A DNA stretch of 64,000 bases. Source: Imbricaverruca yamaguchii. Lineage: Eukaryota; Arthropoda; Thecostraca; Neoverrucidae. Of this stretch, positions 1 through 12,290 are shown piece by piece. The position numbers and the translations under genes were made by a program. The notes under the pieces were generated by a model. It was given only the letters and a program-made list of their open reading frames with translations, was not told where the DNA came from and ran no database searches. Positions within the stretch are counted from its first letter, which is position 1; every line of letters starts with the position of its first letter. The DNA lies in contig JAOTOL010001657.1 in assembly GCA_034440575.1 (NCBI GenBank), forward strand, positions 1,628,001-1,692,000. Direction: 5' to 3'.

Positions 1-155
1 ACGTTCTAGACCCTTGAAGGCGAGCTTGTCGATGTAGGAAATGCGGTTGCCCTCCATGTTGAGTGTGGTGAGCTGCCTGAGGTCTGAGAAGACGCCGGCC
101 GGTATCACCTTGATTTGGTTGTTAGCCAGCACCAAGGTATCCAAACTGGTGAGGC
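1..155 (-). CDS. LRR protein gene, exon 6, runs off the left edge (LRRs 6-7)
   Basis: The acceptor GTTTCCAG at 157-156 is followed by two bases that complete a glycine, then 51 codons to the window edge. It encodes LDTLVLANNQI at residue 247 and LTTLNMEGNRI at 271, ending FKGLER. A CTGAC at 176-172 is a good branch-point candidate, with its A 18 bases upstream of the exon. The exon is open to position 1, so the rest of the LRR domain and any C-terminal cap, membrane segment or GPI signal lies outside the window. What the protein binds cannot be judged here. Confidence 0.9.
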
Positions 156-237
156 CTGGAAACACGGGCTGGTCAGCACGGGACCTTCCGGTGATGAACT
201 GCACAGGTGACATGTGTGTGGTGCTGGCACACGTCAG

Positions 238-1148
238 GTGGCTAGACGTTCCGTCAGGTAGCTGGACGTTCCGTCCGGTAGCTGGACGTTCCGTCAGGTA
301 GCTGGACGTTCCGTCAGGTAGCTGGACGTTCCGTCAGGTAGCTGGACGTTCCGTCAGGTAGCTGGACGTTCCGTCCGGTAGCTGGACGTTCCGTCATATA
401 GCTGGACGTTCCGTCAGGGTAGCTGGACGTTCGTCGCTTGTAGCTGGACGTTCCGTCAGGTAGCTGGACGTTCCGTCAGGTAGCTGGACGTTCCGTCCGG
501 TAGCTGGACGTTCCGTCAGGTAGCTGGACGTTCCGTCATATAGCTGAACATTCCGTCAGGTAGCTGGACGTTCCGTCAGGTAGCTGGACGTTCCGTCAGG
601 TAGCTGGACGTTCCGTCAGGTAGCTGGACGTTCCGTCAGGTAGCTGGACGTTCCGTCATGTAGCTGGACGTTCCGTCAGGTAGCTGGACGTTCCGTCAGG
701 TAGCTGGACGTTCTCCGGTAGCTGGACGTTCCGTAGGTAGCTGGACGTTCCGTCATATAGCTGTTCCGTCAGGTAGCTGGACGTTCCGTCAGGTAGCTGG
801 ACGTTCCGTCAGGTAGCTGGACGTTCCGTCATATAGCTGGACGTTCCGTCAGGTAGCTGGACGTTCCGTCAGGTAGCTGGACGTTCCGTCATATAGCTGG
901 ACGTTCCGTCAGGTAGCTGGACGTTCCGTCAGGTAGCTGGACGTTCCGTGGTGCTGGACGTTCCTGGTAGCTGGACGTTCCGTATAGCTGAACATTCCGT
1001 CAGGTAGCTGGACGTTCCGTCAGGTAGCTGGACGTTCCGTCAGGTAGCTGGACGTTCCGTCAGGTAGCTGGACGTTCCGTCAGGTAGCTGGACGTTCCGT
1101 CATGTAGCTGGACGTTCCGTCAGGTAGCCGGACATTCTGGACGTTCGG
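238..1148. repeat. 20-bp minisatellite
   Basis: About 45 head-to-tail copies of CAGGTAGCTGGACGTTCCGT with single-base variants (catatagctg, ccggtagctg) and a few shortened copies. It lies in the last intron of the LRR gene, beginning about 80 bases before the exon 6 acceptor. Confidence 0.97.
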
Positions 1149-1452
1149 CCAGGCCGACATTTTGGTTCAGCTCAGACCGTGGGTAAGGAGACATGTGCTT
1201 AAAACATGCGAAGGGTTGCGTGACTCAGACTCCTTGGATAGCAGACATGTGGCGACGATTTATGGGTTTAGAAAAGGACAATCGTGTCTTTATGTCTTAA
1301 TCCGCAGGACAAGAAGCATGGTGGTCAGACATTGTGGCAAGGTGGCAAGGTCTAAGTTGCATAAACATAGATCTTGGGCAGGAGACGTATGGTTCAGTCC
1401 TTGAGCATACAACTTGTAATTTAGACCGAGAGAGAGAACGTGAGGTTCAGAC

Positions 1453-4400
1453 CATGGTGTGGACATGGTGTGGACGTGGTGTGTACATGGTGTGTACATG
1501 GTGTGTACATGGTGTGGACGTGGTGTGTACATGGTGTGTACATGGTGTGGACGTGGTGTGTACATGGTGTGGACGTGGTGTGTACATGGTGTGGACGTGG
1601 TGTGGACATGGTGTGGACATGGTGTGGACATGGTGTGAACGTGGTGTGAACGTGGTGTGGACATGGTGTGGACATGGTGTGTACATGGTGTGGACGTGGT
1701 GTGAACATGGTGTGGACATGGTGTGAACGCGGTGTGTACATGGTGTGAACGCGGTGTGGACGTGGTGTGGACGTGGTGTGAACGTGGTGTGTACATGGTG
1801 TGGACATGGTGTGGACGTGGTGTGTACATGGTGTGGACGTGGTGTGGACATGGTGTGGACGTGGTGTGGACATGGTGTGGACGTGGTGTGGACATGGTGT
1901 GGACGTGGTGTGGACATGGTGTGGACGTGGTGTGTACATGGTGTGGACGTGGTGTGTACATGGTGTGGACATGGTGTGTACATGGTGTGGACGTGGTGTG
2001 TACATGGTGTGGACGTGGTGTGTACATGGTGTGGACATGGTGTGGACGTGGTGTGGACATGGTGTGGACGTGGTGTGGACATGGTGTGGACATGGTGTGG
2101 ACGTGGTGTGGACATGGTGTGGACGTGGTGTGTACATGGTGTGGACGTGGTGTGTACATGGTGTGGACGTGGTGTGAACGCGGTGTGGACGTGGTGTGGA
2201 CGTGGTGTGAACGTGGTGTGTACATGGTGTGGACGTGGTGTGTACATGGTGTGTACATGGTGTGAACGTGGTGTGGACGTGGTGTGTACATGGTGTGGAC
2301 GTGGTGTGCACATGGTGTGGACGTGGTGTGTACATGGTGTGGACGTGGTGTGTACATGGTGTGTACATGGTGTGTACATGGTGTGTACATGGTGTGGACA
2401 TGGTGTGTACATGGTGTGGACATGGTGTGTACATGGTGTGGACATGGTGTGGACATGGTGTGTACATGGTGTGGACGTGGTGTGTACATGGTGTGGACAT
2501 GGTGTGTACATGGTGTGGACGTGGTGTGTACATGGTGTGGACATGGTGTACTGGTGTGTACATGGTGTGGACATGGTGTGGACATGGTGTGGACGTGGTG
2601 TGTACATGGTGTGGACGTGGTGTGACATGGGTGTGGTGTGGACGTGGTGTGTACATGGTGTGGACGTGGTGTGTACATGGTGTGGACGTGGTGTGTACAT
2701 GGTGTGGACATGGTGTGGACGTGGTGTGTACATGGTGTGGACGTGGTGTGTACATGGTGTGGACGTGGTGTGTACATGGTGTGGACATGGTGTGTACATG
2801 GTGTGGACGTGGTGTGTACATGGTGTGGACGTGGTGTGGACATGGTGTGGACGTGGTGTGACATGGTGGACGGTGTGTACATGGTGTGGACATGGTGTGG
2901 ACATGGTGTGGACATGGTGTGGACATGGTGTGTACATGGTGTGGACATGGTGTGTACATGGTGTGGACATGGTGTGGACGTGGTGTGTACATGGTGTGGA
3001 CGTGGTGTGTACATGGTGTGGACGTGGTGTGGACATTGGTGTGACATGGTGTGTACATGGTGTGGACGTGGTGTGTACATGGTGTGGACGTGGTGTGGAC
3101 GTGGTGTGGACATGGTGTGGACATGGTGTGTTGGACATGGTGTGTACATGGTGTGGACGTGGTGTGGACATGGTGTGGACATGGTGTGGACATGGTGTGG
3201 ACGTGGTGTACATGGTGTGGACGTGGTGTGTACATGGTGTGGACATGGTGTGACGTGGTGTGTACATGGTGTGGACGTGGTGTGTACATGGTGTGGACAT
3301 GGTGTGGACATGGTGTGGACATGGTGTGGACGTGGTGGACATGGTGTGGACGTGGTGTGGACGTGGTGTGGACATGGTGTGGACGTGGTGTGGACATGGT
3401 GTGGACGTGGTGTGTACATGGTGTGGACGTGGTGTGTACATGGTGTGGACGTGGTGTGGACATGGTGTGGACGTGGTGTGGACATGGTGTGGACATGGTG
3501 TGGACATGGTGTGGACGTGGTGTGTACATGGTGTGGACGTGGTGTGTACATGGTGTGGACGTGGTGTGTACATGGTGTGGACATGGTGTGGACATGGTGT
3601 GTACATGGTGTGTACATGGTGTGGACATGGTGTGGACATGGTGTGGACATGGTGTGGACATGGTGTGTACATGGTGTGGACATGGTGTGGACATGGTGTG
3701 TACATGGTGTGTACATGGTGTGGACGTGGTGTGTACATGGTGTGTACATGGTGTGTACATGGTGTGGACATGGTGTGGACATGGTGTGTACATGGTGTGG
3801 ACGTGGTGTGTACATGGTGTGGACATGGTGTGGACGTGGTGTGTACATGGTGTGTACATGGTGTGTACATGGTGTGGACATGGTGTGGACATGGTGTGTA
3901 CATGGTGTGGACATGGTGTGGACATGGTGTGGACATGGTGTGGACATGGTGTGTACATGGTGTGTACATGGTGTGTACATGGTGTGGACATGGTGTGTAC
4001 ATGGTGTGGACGTGGTGTGTACATGGTGTGGACATGGTGTGTACATGGTGTGTACATGGTGTGTACATGGTGTGTACATGGTGTGTACATGGTGTGGACA
4101 TGGTGTGTACATGGTGTGTACATGGTGTGGACGTGGTGTGTACATGGTGTGGACATGGTGTGTGTGTGGACATGGTGTGGACGTGGTGTGACATGGTGTG
4201 GACATGGTGTGTACATGGTGTGACATGGTGTGACATGGTGTGGACATGGTGTGTACATGGTGTGGACATGGTGTGTACATGGTGTGTACATGGTGTGGAC
4301 ATGGTGTGTACATGGTGTGGACATGGTGTGTACATGGTGTGTACATGGTGTGGACATGGTGTGTACATGGTGTGTACATGGTGTGGACATGGTGTGTACA

Positions 4401-6282
4401 TGGTGTGTACATGGTGTGTACATGGTGTGTACATGGTGTGTACATGGTGTGTACATGGTGTGTACATGGTGTGTACATGGTGTGGACATGGTGTGGACAT
4501 GGTGTGGACATGGTGTGTACATGGTGTGGACATGGTGTGTACATGGTGTGGACATGGTGTGTACATGGTGTGGACGTGGTGTGGACATGGTGTGGACGTG
4601 GTGTGTACATGGTGTGGACATGGTGTGTACATGGTGTGGACGTGGTGTGTGGACATGGTGTGGACGTGGTGTGGTGGTGTGACATGGTGTGACATGGTGT
4701 GTACATGGTGTGTACATGGTGTGTACATGGTGTGTACATGGTGTGTACATGGTGTGGACATGGTGTGGACGTGGTGTGTACATGGTGTGGACGTGGTGTG
4801 TACATGGTGTGGACGTGGTGTGTACATGGTGTGGACATGGTGTGTACATGGTGTGTACATGGTGTGTACATGGTGTGACGTGGTGTGGACATGGTGTGGT
4901 GGTACATGGTGTGGACGTGGTGTGTACATGGTGTGGACATGGTGTGTACATGGTGTGTACATGGTGTGTACATGGTGTGTACATGGTGTGTACATGGTGT
5001 GGACATGGTGTGTACATGGTGTGGTACATGGTGTGGACGTGGTGTGTACATGGTGTGGACATGGTGTGGACATGGTGTGGACATGGTGTGGACATGGTGT
5101 GTACATGGTGTGTACATGGTGTGGACATGGTGTGGACATGGTGTGGACATGGTGTGGACATGGTGTGGACATGGTGTGTACATGGTGTGGACATGGTGTG
5201 GACGTGGTGTGTACATGGTGTGGACGTGGTGTGTACATGGTGTGTACATGGTGTGTACATGGTGTGTACATGGTGTGTACATGGTGTGGACGTGGTGTGG
5301 ACGTGGTGTGTACATGGTGTGTACATGGTGTGTACATGGTGTGTACATGGTGTGTACATGGTGTGTACATGGTGTGTACATGGTGTGGACATGGTGTGTA
5401 CATGGTGTGTACATGGTGTGTACATGGTGTGTACATGGTGTGGACGTGGTGTGTACAGACGTGTGTGGGTGTGTACATGGTGTGGACGTGGTGTGTACAT
5501 GGTGTGGACATGGTGTGACATGGTGTGGACGTGGTGTGTACATGGTGTGGACATGGTGTGTACATGGTGTGTACATGGTGTGGACATGGTGTGGACATGG
5601 TGTGTGACATGGTGTGTGACATGGTGTGTACATGGTGTGTACATGGTGTGTACATGGTGTGGACATGGTGTGGACATGGTGTGTACATGGTGTGGACATG
5701 GTGTGGACATGGTGTGTACATGGTGTGGACATGGTGTGTACATGGTGTGGACATGGTGTGGACATGGTGTGGACATGGTGTGGACGTGGTGTGGACATGG
5801 TGTGGACATGGTGTGGACATGGTGTGACGTGGTGTGGACATGGTGTGGACATGGTGTGGACATGGTGTACATGGTGTGGACATGGTGTACAGTGTGAACG
5901 TGGTGTGTTACATGGTGTGGACATGGTGTGGACATGGTGTGGACATGGTGTGGACATGGTGTGGACATGGTGTGTACATGGTGTGGACGTGGTGTGTACA
6001 TGGTGTGGACATGGTGTGGACGTGGTGTGTACATGGTGTGTACATGGTGTGGACATGGTGTGGACATGGTGTGGACATGGGGTGAACATGGTGTGGAAAT
6101 GGCGTGGACATGGTGTGGACATGGTGTGGACATGATGTGGACATGATGTGGACATAGTTGGACATGATGTGGGCATGGCTGGACATGGTGTCGACATGGG
6201 TCCACATGTCGTGGATGTTTTGTGGACATGGGGTGAAAATGGTGTGGACATGGTGTGGACATGGTTGGACATGATGTGGACA
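1453..6282. repeat. 11-bp satellite-like array, 4.8 kb
   Basis: Roughly 440 copies of GTGTGGACATG and its variants GTGTGTACATG, GTGTGGACGTG and GTGTGAACGTG. Variants are mixed in local patterns rather than blocks, with rare one- or two-base indels that shift phase. Because 11 is not a multiple of 3 and the unit lacks stops, long open frames arise on both strands (peptide period 11, for example HHVHTMSTPCP). These are not genes. The array sits inside an intron and its C-rich strand is the pre-mRNA sense strand. Confidence 0.97.
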
Positions 6283-6481
6283 GCCCGCGGCTGGTTGTAC
6301 AGTTTGCCGATCCGGAGTGCTCTGGCAGGCGGCCATAACGTGGCCAGATCGCCGAACAGCACCTCGGTTAAGCACGGGCGGGAGCGTTCAACTTGACAAA
6401 GGTCAGCGGAAAGGTGTCGACGAGTGCAACGGGGGCGAACTATCGCGCGCCAAATGTCCGCAGCTGGCGGCTACTGGTCGT
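6283..6481. other. Unique spacer between the two 11-bp arrays
   Basis: About 200 bases of non-repetitive, GC-rich intronic sequence. No gene or element was recognised. Confidence 0.6.
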
Positions 6482-7793
6482 CTAGTGCGGGTCTGGTGTG
6501 GGTCAGGTGCGGGTCTGGTATGGGTCTGGTGCGGGTCTGGTGTGGGTCTGGTGTGGGTCTAGTGCGGGTCTGGTGTGGGTCTGGTGTGGGTCTGGTGCGG
6601 GTCTGGTATGGGTCTGGTGTGGGTCTGGTGCGGGTCTGGTGTGGGTCAGGTGTGGGTCTGGTGCGGGTCTGGTGTGGGTCTGGTGCGGGTCTGGTGTGGG
6701 TCTGATGTGGGTTTGGTGTGGGTCTGGTGCGGGTCTGGTGTGGGTCTGGTGCGGGTCTGGTGCGGGTCTGGTGTGGGTCTGGTGTGGGTCTGGTGCGGGT
6801 CTGGTGTGGGTCTGGTGCGGGTCTGGTGCGGGTCTGGTGCGGGTCTAGTGTGGGTCTGGTGCGGGTCTGGTGTGTGTCTGGTGTGGGTCTGGTGCGGGTC
6901 TAGTGTGTGTCTGGTGTGGGTCTGGTGTGTGTCTGGTATGGGTCTGGTACTGGTCTGGTGCGGGTCTGGTGTGGGTCTGGTGTGGGTCTGGTGCGGGTCT
7001 GGTGTGGGTCTGGTGTGTGTCTGGTATGGGTCTGGTACTGGTCTGGTGCGGGTCTGGTGTGGGTCTGGTGCGGGTCTGGTGCGGGTCTGGTGTGGGTCTG
7101 GTGCGGGTCTAGTGTGTGTCTGGTGTGGGTCTGGTGTGTGTCTGGTATGGGTCTGGTACTGGTCTGGTGCGGGTCTGGTGTGGGTCTGGTGTGGGTCTGG
7201 TGCGGGTCTGGTGTGGGTCTGGTGTGGGTCTGGTGCGGGTCTGGTGTGGGTCTGGTGCGGGTCTGGTGTGGGTCTGGTGCAGGTCTGGTGTGGGTCTGGT
7301 GCGGGTCTGGTGTGGGTATGGTGTGGGTCTGGTGCGGGTCCGGTGTGGGTCTGGTGTAGGTATGGTGCGGGTCTGGTGCGGGTCTGGTGCGGGTCTGATG
7401 TGGGTCTGGTGTGTGTCTGGTGTGGGTCTGGTGCGGGTCTAGTGTGGGTCTGGTGTGGGTCTGGTGTGTGTCTGGTATGGGTCTGGTACTGGTCTGGTGC
7501 GGGTCTGGTGTGGGTCTGGTGTGGGTCTGGTGCGGGTCTGGTGTGGGTCTGGTGTGGGTCTGGTGCGGGTCAGGTGCGGGTCTGGTGCGGGTCTGGTGCG
7601 GGTCTGATGTGGGTCTGGTGTGGGTCTGGTGCGGGTCTGGTGTGGGTCTGGTGCGGGTCTGGTGCGGGTCCGGTGCGGGTCCGGTGTGGGTATGGTGTGG
7701 GTCTGGTGCGGGTCCGGTGTGGGTCTGGTGTAGGTCTGGTGCGGGTCTGGTGCGGGTCTGGTGCGGGTCTGATGTGGGTCTGGTATGGGTCCA
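6482..7793. repeat. Second 11-bp array, unrelated unit
   Basis: About 119 copies of GGGTCTGGTGC or GGGTCTGGTGT. A longer block containing the variants GTGTGTCTGG, GGTATGGG and GGTACTGG recurs near 6925, 7010, 7135 and 7465, so higher-order repeats exist. The top strand has regularly spaced GGG and GG runs that could form G-quadruplexes. Confidence 0.96.
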
Positions 7794-9540
7794 GGTGTCG
7801 ACAAACAGCACCGGAGAGGTCAGCCGGGTCAGGCGACTCTTCCGCGCGTGTCGAACACGGCAATCCAGTCAGTTGAAGAGCAGTTCCTAGTCAGATCGCA
7901 TAACTGTCATGTTGCCATAGCAACGGGCCAGCTGAGACATGGGTGAACAAAATTATCTAAGCGTTGCTGTTGCAGCCAAGCTAACCCGAGAAGCCCCCTG
8001 CTTTGTTACCCTGCCTAAACATATGTACTAATAGTTACCCGAAGGAGCATGAATCAAGGATTTCGGCGGAAAGCAAACGCAATCAGAAAGTTTCACTCAG
8101 TAGGTTTATGATACAGGGCCAGCATGAAGCAGAATTTGTCGCGTAGATAATGAATGAAAATGAAATGAAAATGAAAATGAATAATGAAACACCATTTTAA
8201 TTTTATGCTGCTCTTGAAGAATTTGTCACTTGCAATCCATAGCACTTTTTCCCAACGAACGAGGCAATCAAGGTAATGTTATTAAACCAGATTCAACAGA
8301 TCTTAAGAAGTATTTATGAAGTTGGCGTATGTGCACATTTCTAAATACATTGTCATCCCTCTCATTCAGACAAAAATCGAATGACTACAATAAATTGTTC
8401 GTTAACACTCAGAATTTGAAACCTCACCTCCGCCTCGATGGGGAGGTGGGGGGGGGGAGGGGGCGCCGAACGCTTATGATGTCAGAGGTCGGCGGGAAGC
8501 TGGAAGAGATTGCGGGATGGGAAGGAAATGGTCTGGGTCCGCATGTGCAGTCACATACACTGTCGCACACACAGTGACCGACTGTCGCTCAAACGCAGCA
8601 TGTCAGCAACAGCAATTATTTTTTCAGGTAGGGAAATGCCTGCTTTTTGCGTACATATTCCACGTATTCTTAAAGTTCCTGTGCTGATTTTATCTCTGCG
8701 ATAGAATCACTTAGGTTGCGCAACTGGATTTACTCAGTCGTACTTATAAATTATTGCCGAAGTTGGCCGGTTGAAACTAGTTTCAGCCACCGGCATGCTA
8801 ATGGAAGTGACCTGCTTTTCGCCAATCATGGAAGTAGTTTGCGAGCAGCTTCCTGCTATGTTCCGCAAAATCCGTCGTGCTCAATCTTCCTGCTGTGGTG
8901 AGGCTCCTACTAAAAGCACAGCACAGCCATGACCCAGACCCAGACTCAGGCTCAGGCTTTCATAAGAACCATCTACGATCGACTTGTGGCTATTAAGGTT
9001 CCACGCCAGTGGCGTATCTAGAGGATAGCGGTAGCAACGTACATACATGCATGTATACGCGTAGCACATCCATGCATTACAGTGTGGTGTACGGAGCAAA
9101 GCTGTGCGGGTGTTATTCAGGATCCCTGCGCGGGAGGCGCATCGGGTGGTCACCGAACAACGGGATTGCCAGTCGGAGGACGTCCAAACTCGGCAGAGAA
9201 CATCCAAACTCGGCGGCAGCAAGCTCGCCCTTTGCCCGCTTCGGCTCGCCGCCAGCGCACACACAAGTCGTCATCCCTCCCCGTGGGCCGGTCACAAGTC
9301 TCGGTCTCCAGCGAGAATCAGCTGGTCAGAGCCGCAGGGTCACCGTGTCCCCACACCTTGTGCGTCAGGCGTGGCGCGTCATACGACACGAGGTCATCTG
9401 TACCCAGCCAGTCCAGGCTCCACGGGTGTAGCAGATAGCAGGTGGGGGAAACCGTCCCTCCAACTTGAAGGTTGGGAGGGCAGTGCCCCCTGAACTTTAT
9501 GCACGCTTGACTTTACCGTTGGTAAGAAAACTAATAATTA
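7794..9540. other. Unique intronic sequence
   Basis: Mostly unique, with a small GAAAATGAA-type run at 8148-8190 and a G-run at 8446-8461. At 9011 the stretch CAGTGGCGTATCTAG looks like the terminus of a DNA transposon (compare the hAT-like element at 17422), but no matching opposite end was found before 9870. No convincing coding exon. Confidence 0.5.
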
Positions 9541-9573
9541 TATAAATATGTACATGCATATCAAATCTACATA

Positions 9574-9604
9574 CACATACACACACCCACACACACACAC
9601 ACAT

Positions 9605-9688
<84 letters not shown>

Positions 9689-9721
9689 ACATATATATGT
9701 GTATGTGTTTGTATATATATG

Positions 9722-9793
<72 letters not shown>

Positions 9794-9794
9794 A
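9574..9794. repeat. (CA)n-(TA)n-(TG)n microsatellite
   Basis: A run of CA/ACAC, then about 30 TA steps, an interrupted middle (atgtatgtatac...tgtttg), again about 30 TA steps, and TG at the end. The CA and TG flanks are reverse complements, so the block is roughly palindromic and could extrude a cruciform. Confidence 0.95.
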
Positions 9795-9859
9795 TAATGC
9801 AACGAAGTACATACGACGTAAGCTGAAGGTAATTAAGCTGAAACTGAGGGAGGTGAGCT

Positions 9860-10930
9860 GAAAACCAGAAAATATCGATACCGTTGAGGCTTAATTTTGT
9901 GAGGAGCTTCGAGTGATCTATCGTATCAAAACATTGCTCAAATCCAGCCGGCGAAGAAGGGACATCTCACGTCGGCCCGTGGGCGCGGAGGCTTTGGTCG
10001 GATATGCAAATCCGGGCAGTTTCCGTCGAGTGGTGTGGGCGAAATCCGCGCCGTGTGGGCGAAAGGAGGTGGGTTTGATACATTTGGCTGTACAGCTGCT
10101 GATGGACGCACGTTCCACAGTCTTGGAAATGACAGAGACAATAGAAGCTGGACAGCAGGTGGATGGATTGGTAGGATCGCCGAACTTAGAAGCAGGGAAG
10201 ACGAGGGAGTGTTTTCATGACGCAGGAATGCCGGAATGAGTCAGAGCGGGAGTTCACCAAATGCAGAAGCGCCGTGCCGACCGCGTCAAAAGATAGCCGC
10301 ATCATGCAGATGCTGATACCGTCTTCACCGGGGGCCGGCGAGCCATTCACGTGATCCGCTAACTCACGCCGGTATTGATCCTCCAGTTCGCCAAAGTCCG
10401 CTTTTATGTCGACCACATGCCGCCTGGCAGGCCTGGGCAATGCGCCCGCAACAAACTACTCCGATTTGTCAGGCTTCACCAGAGTGCACAACGTGTCTCG
10501 ATCTTGCTGCTGCGAGTGCCGTTGGCATTAGCTGTCGGCGGTGTGTATGGTTGTTAGCGGCGTGACTATGGCAACCAGCAGCCCGACCCGCGCTTGTCAG
10601 ACCAATCAGCGCGGTGTAGTTGGTGTCCCGGCGGAGTCAGTAGGCAGCACGGCATGACTACAGTTTGAGCCACGTCCCGGTATTGCTCACGATGACATAG
10701 GCGCGGAGGTGCAGGCGACCACTCATCTCCAGCAGGTTACGTTTCAGAAATTGGACGTCGACGAGTCCAATTTGTAGCCCTGAGCTCGATGCAGGTGTTA
10801 GGTGTCCATTTCTGCGCCGGCCGCCCTTGGCGTCATGCTTGCAACAGTATCGTTCTGTTATTATCTTTTTGAGACGTTGGTGGTGCGCTCCACATGTGAC
10901 GCGGTCCGATGGCCAGAAGCCCGCCCCGTC
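9860..10930. other. Unique intronic sequence
   Basis: No repeat array and no exon of the LRR family was found on either strand. Open frames here are short and lack recognisable motifs. Confidence 0.5.
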
Positions 10931-11975
10931 CTCCGCCCACATCATCCTCTGCCATCTCATCTTGTGACACAGCAGCCAACCCCTTCCGCTGCCGTCTCCT
11001 CTTGCGATGCTACGGCACACATCGCCCTCTGTCCTCTCCTCTTGTGATGCTACGGCCCACATCATCCTCTGCCATCTCACCTTGTGATACAGCAGCCACC
11101 CCCTTCCTCGCCCTCTGTCCTCTCCTCTTGTGATGCTACGGCCAACCATCGCCCTCTGTCCTCTCCCCTGGTTGTACTGCAGCCAGCCCCGTCCTCCGCC
11201 CACATCGCCCTCTGTCCTCTCCTCTGGTGGTACTGCAGCCAGCCCCGTCCTCCGCCCACATCGCCCTCTGTCCTCTCCTCTGGTGGTACTGCAGCCAGCC
11301 CCGTCCTCCGCCCACATCGCCCTCTGTCCTCTCCTCTGGTGGTACTGCAGCCAGCCCCGTCCTCCGCCCACATCGCCCTCTGTCCTCTCCTCTGGTGGTA
11401 CTGCAGCCAGCCCCGTCCTCCGCCCACACCGCCCTCTGTCCTCTCCTCTGGTGGTACCGCGGCCGAAGCCACCCTCTGCCCCTCCTCCTATGCTACTACG
11501 GCCAACATCGCCCTCTGCCCTATCCTTTTGTGATACTGCAACCGACACCGCAAAAGGTGTCGGTTTTGGGCAGAGGACGGTCCCTCTGCCCTTTCCTATT
11601 GTGATGCCGCAGCCGACATCGCCATATGCCCTCTAGCCATATGATACTGCAGCCGATACCGCCCTCTGCCCTCTCCTCTTGCGATGCTGCAGCCAATACC
11701 GCCCTCCGCCCTCCCCTCTTATGATTCCGCAGCCGACGCCGTCCTTGTCCGTCTCTTGAGATGCCAGGGTCGACGTCGCCCTTTGTCCTTTCCTCTTGCA
11801 ATGCTGCAGCTTACACCACCTTCTACCCTCTCTTCTTGTGATGCCGCAGCCGACATCGCACCTTGTCCTCTCCTCTTATACTACTGCAGCTGGCATCGCC
11901 CTCTGCCCTTCTCTTGGGATACCGCAACCGAAACCACCATCTGCCCTCCCCTCATGTGATACCGCAGACCATAAC
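10931..11975. repeat. 56-bp minisatellite with degenerate flanks
   Basis: The core at about 11177-11455 holds five near-identical 56-bp units beginning CTGCAGCCAGCCCCGTCCTC. Flanking sequence on both sides contains the same pyrimidine-rich phrases (GCCCTCTGTCCTCTCCTCT) at less regular spacing, consistent with an older array whose centre was recently re-amplified. The bottom strand is read as a repetitive open frame; it is not a gene. Confidence 0.9.
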
Positions 11976-12039
11976 GCACGGGCACGAGACAGCATGAACA
12001 AATCCTAACTCTGTGAGACACCAACCATCCCACGAGTTA

Positions 12040-12290
12040 CCTTCGCTCCAAACGTACAGGGTATGTCACCTCTCCAACCTGAACTTGCTTGTCATCCCTC
12101 CAGCCTGATGCTGTGTGTCATATCTCTAACCTGGGATTATTTCCCATCCCCCAGCTGGAGGTCGTCCATCTCCCTAACCTGAGATTGTTTGTCATCCCTC
12201 CAGCTTAAAGCTGTATGTCATCTCTCTAACCTGAGACTGTTTGCCATCCCTCCAACTTGAGGCTACCCGTCGTCTCTCAAACCTGAGTGA
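12040..12290. repeat. 52-bp degenerate tandem repeat
   Basis: About four and a half diverged units beginning CCTGAGATTGTTTGTCATCC. Adjacent to the previous array but with a different consensus. Confidence 0.8.

Noticed and set aside
1290..6362. Open frame of 1,690 codons on the minus strand (and similar ones in other frames)
   Set aside because: It is the translation of the 11-bp array. A stop-free unit whose length is not a multiple of three leaves all frames open; the peptide has an 11-residue period and no domain.
9011..9500. Complete hAT-like element starting CAGTGGCGTATC
   Set aside because: No matching inverted end or duplicated target was found in the following sequence.
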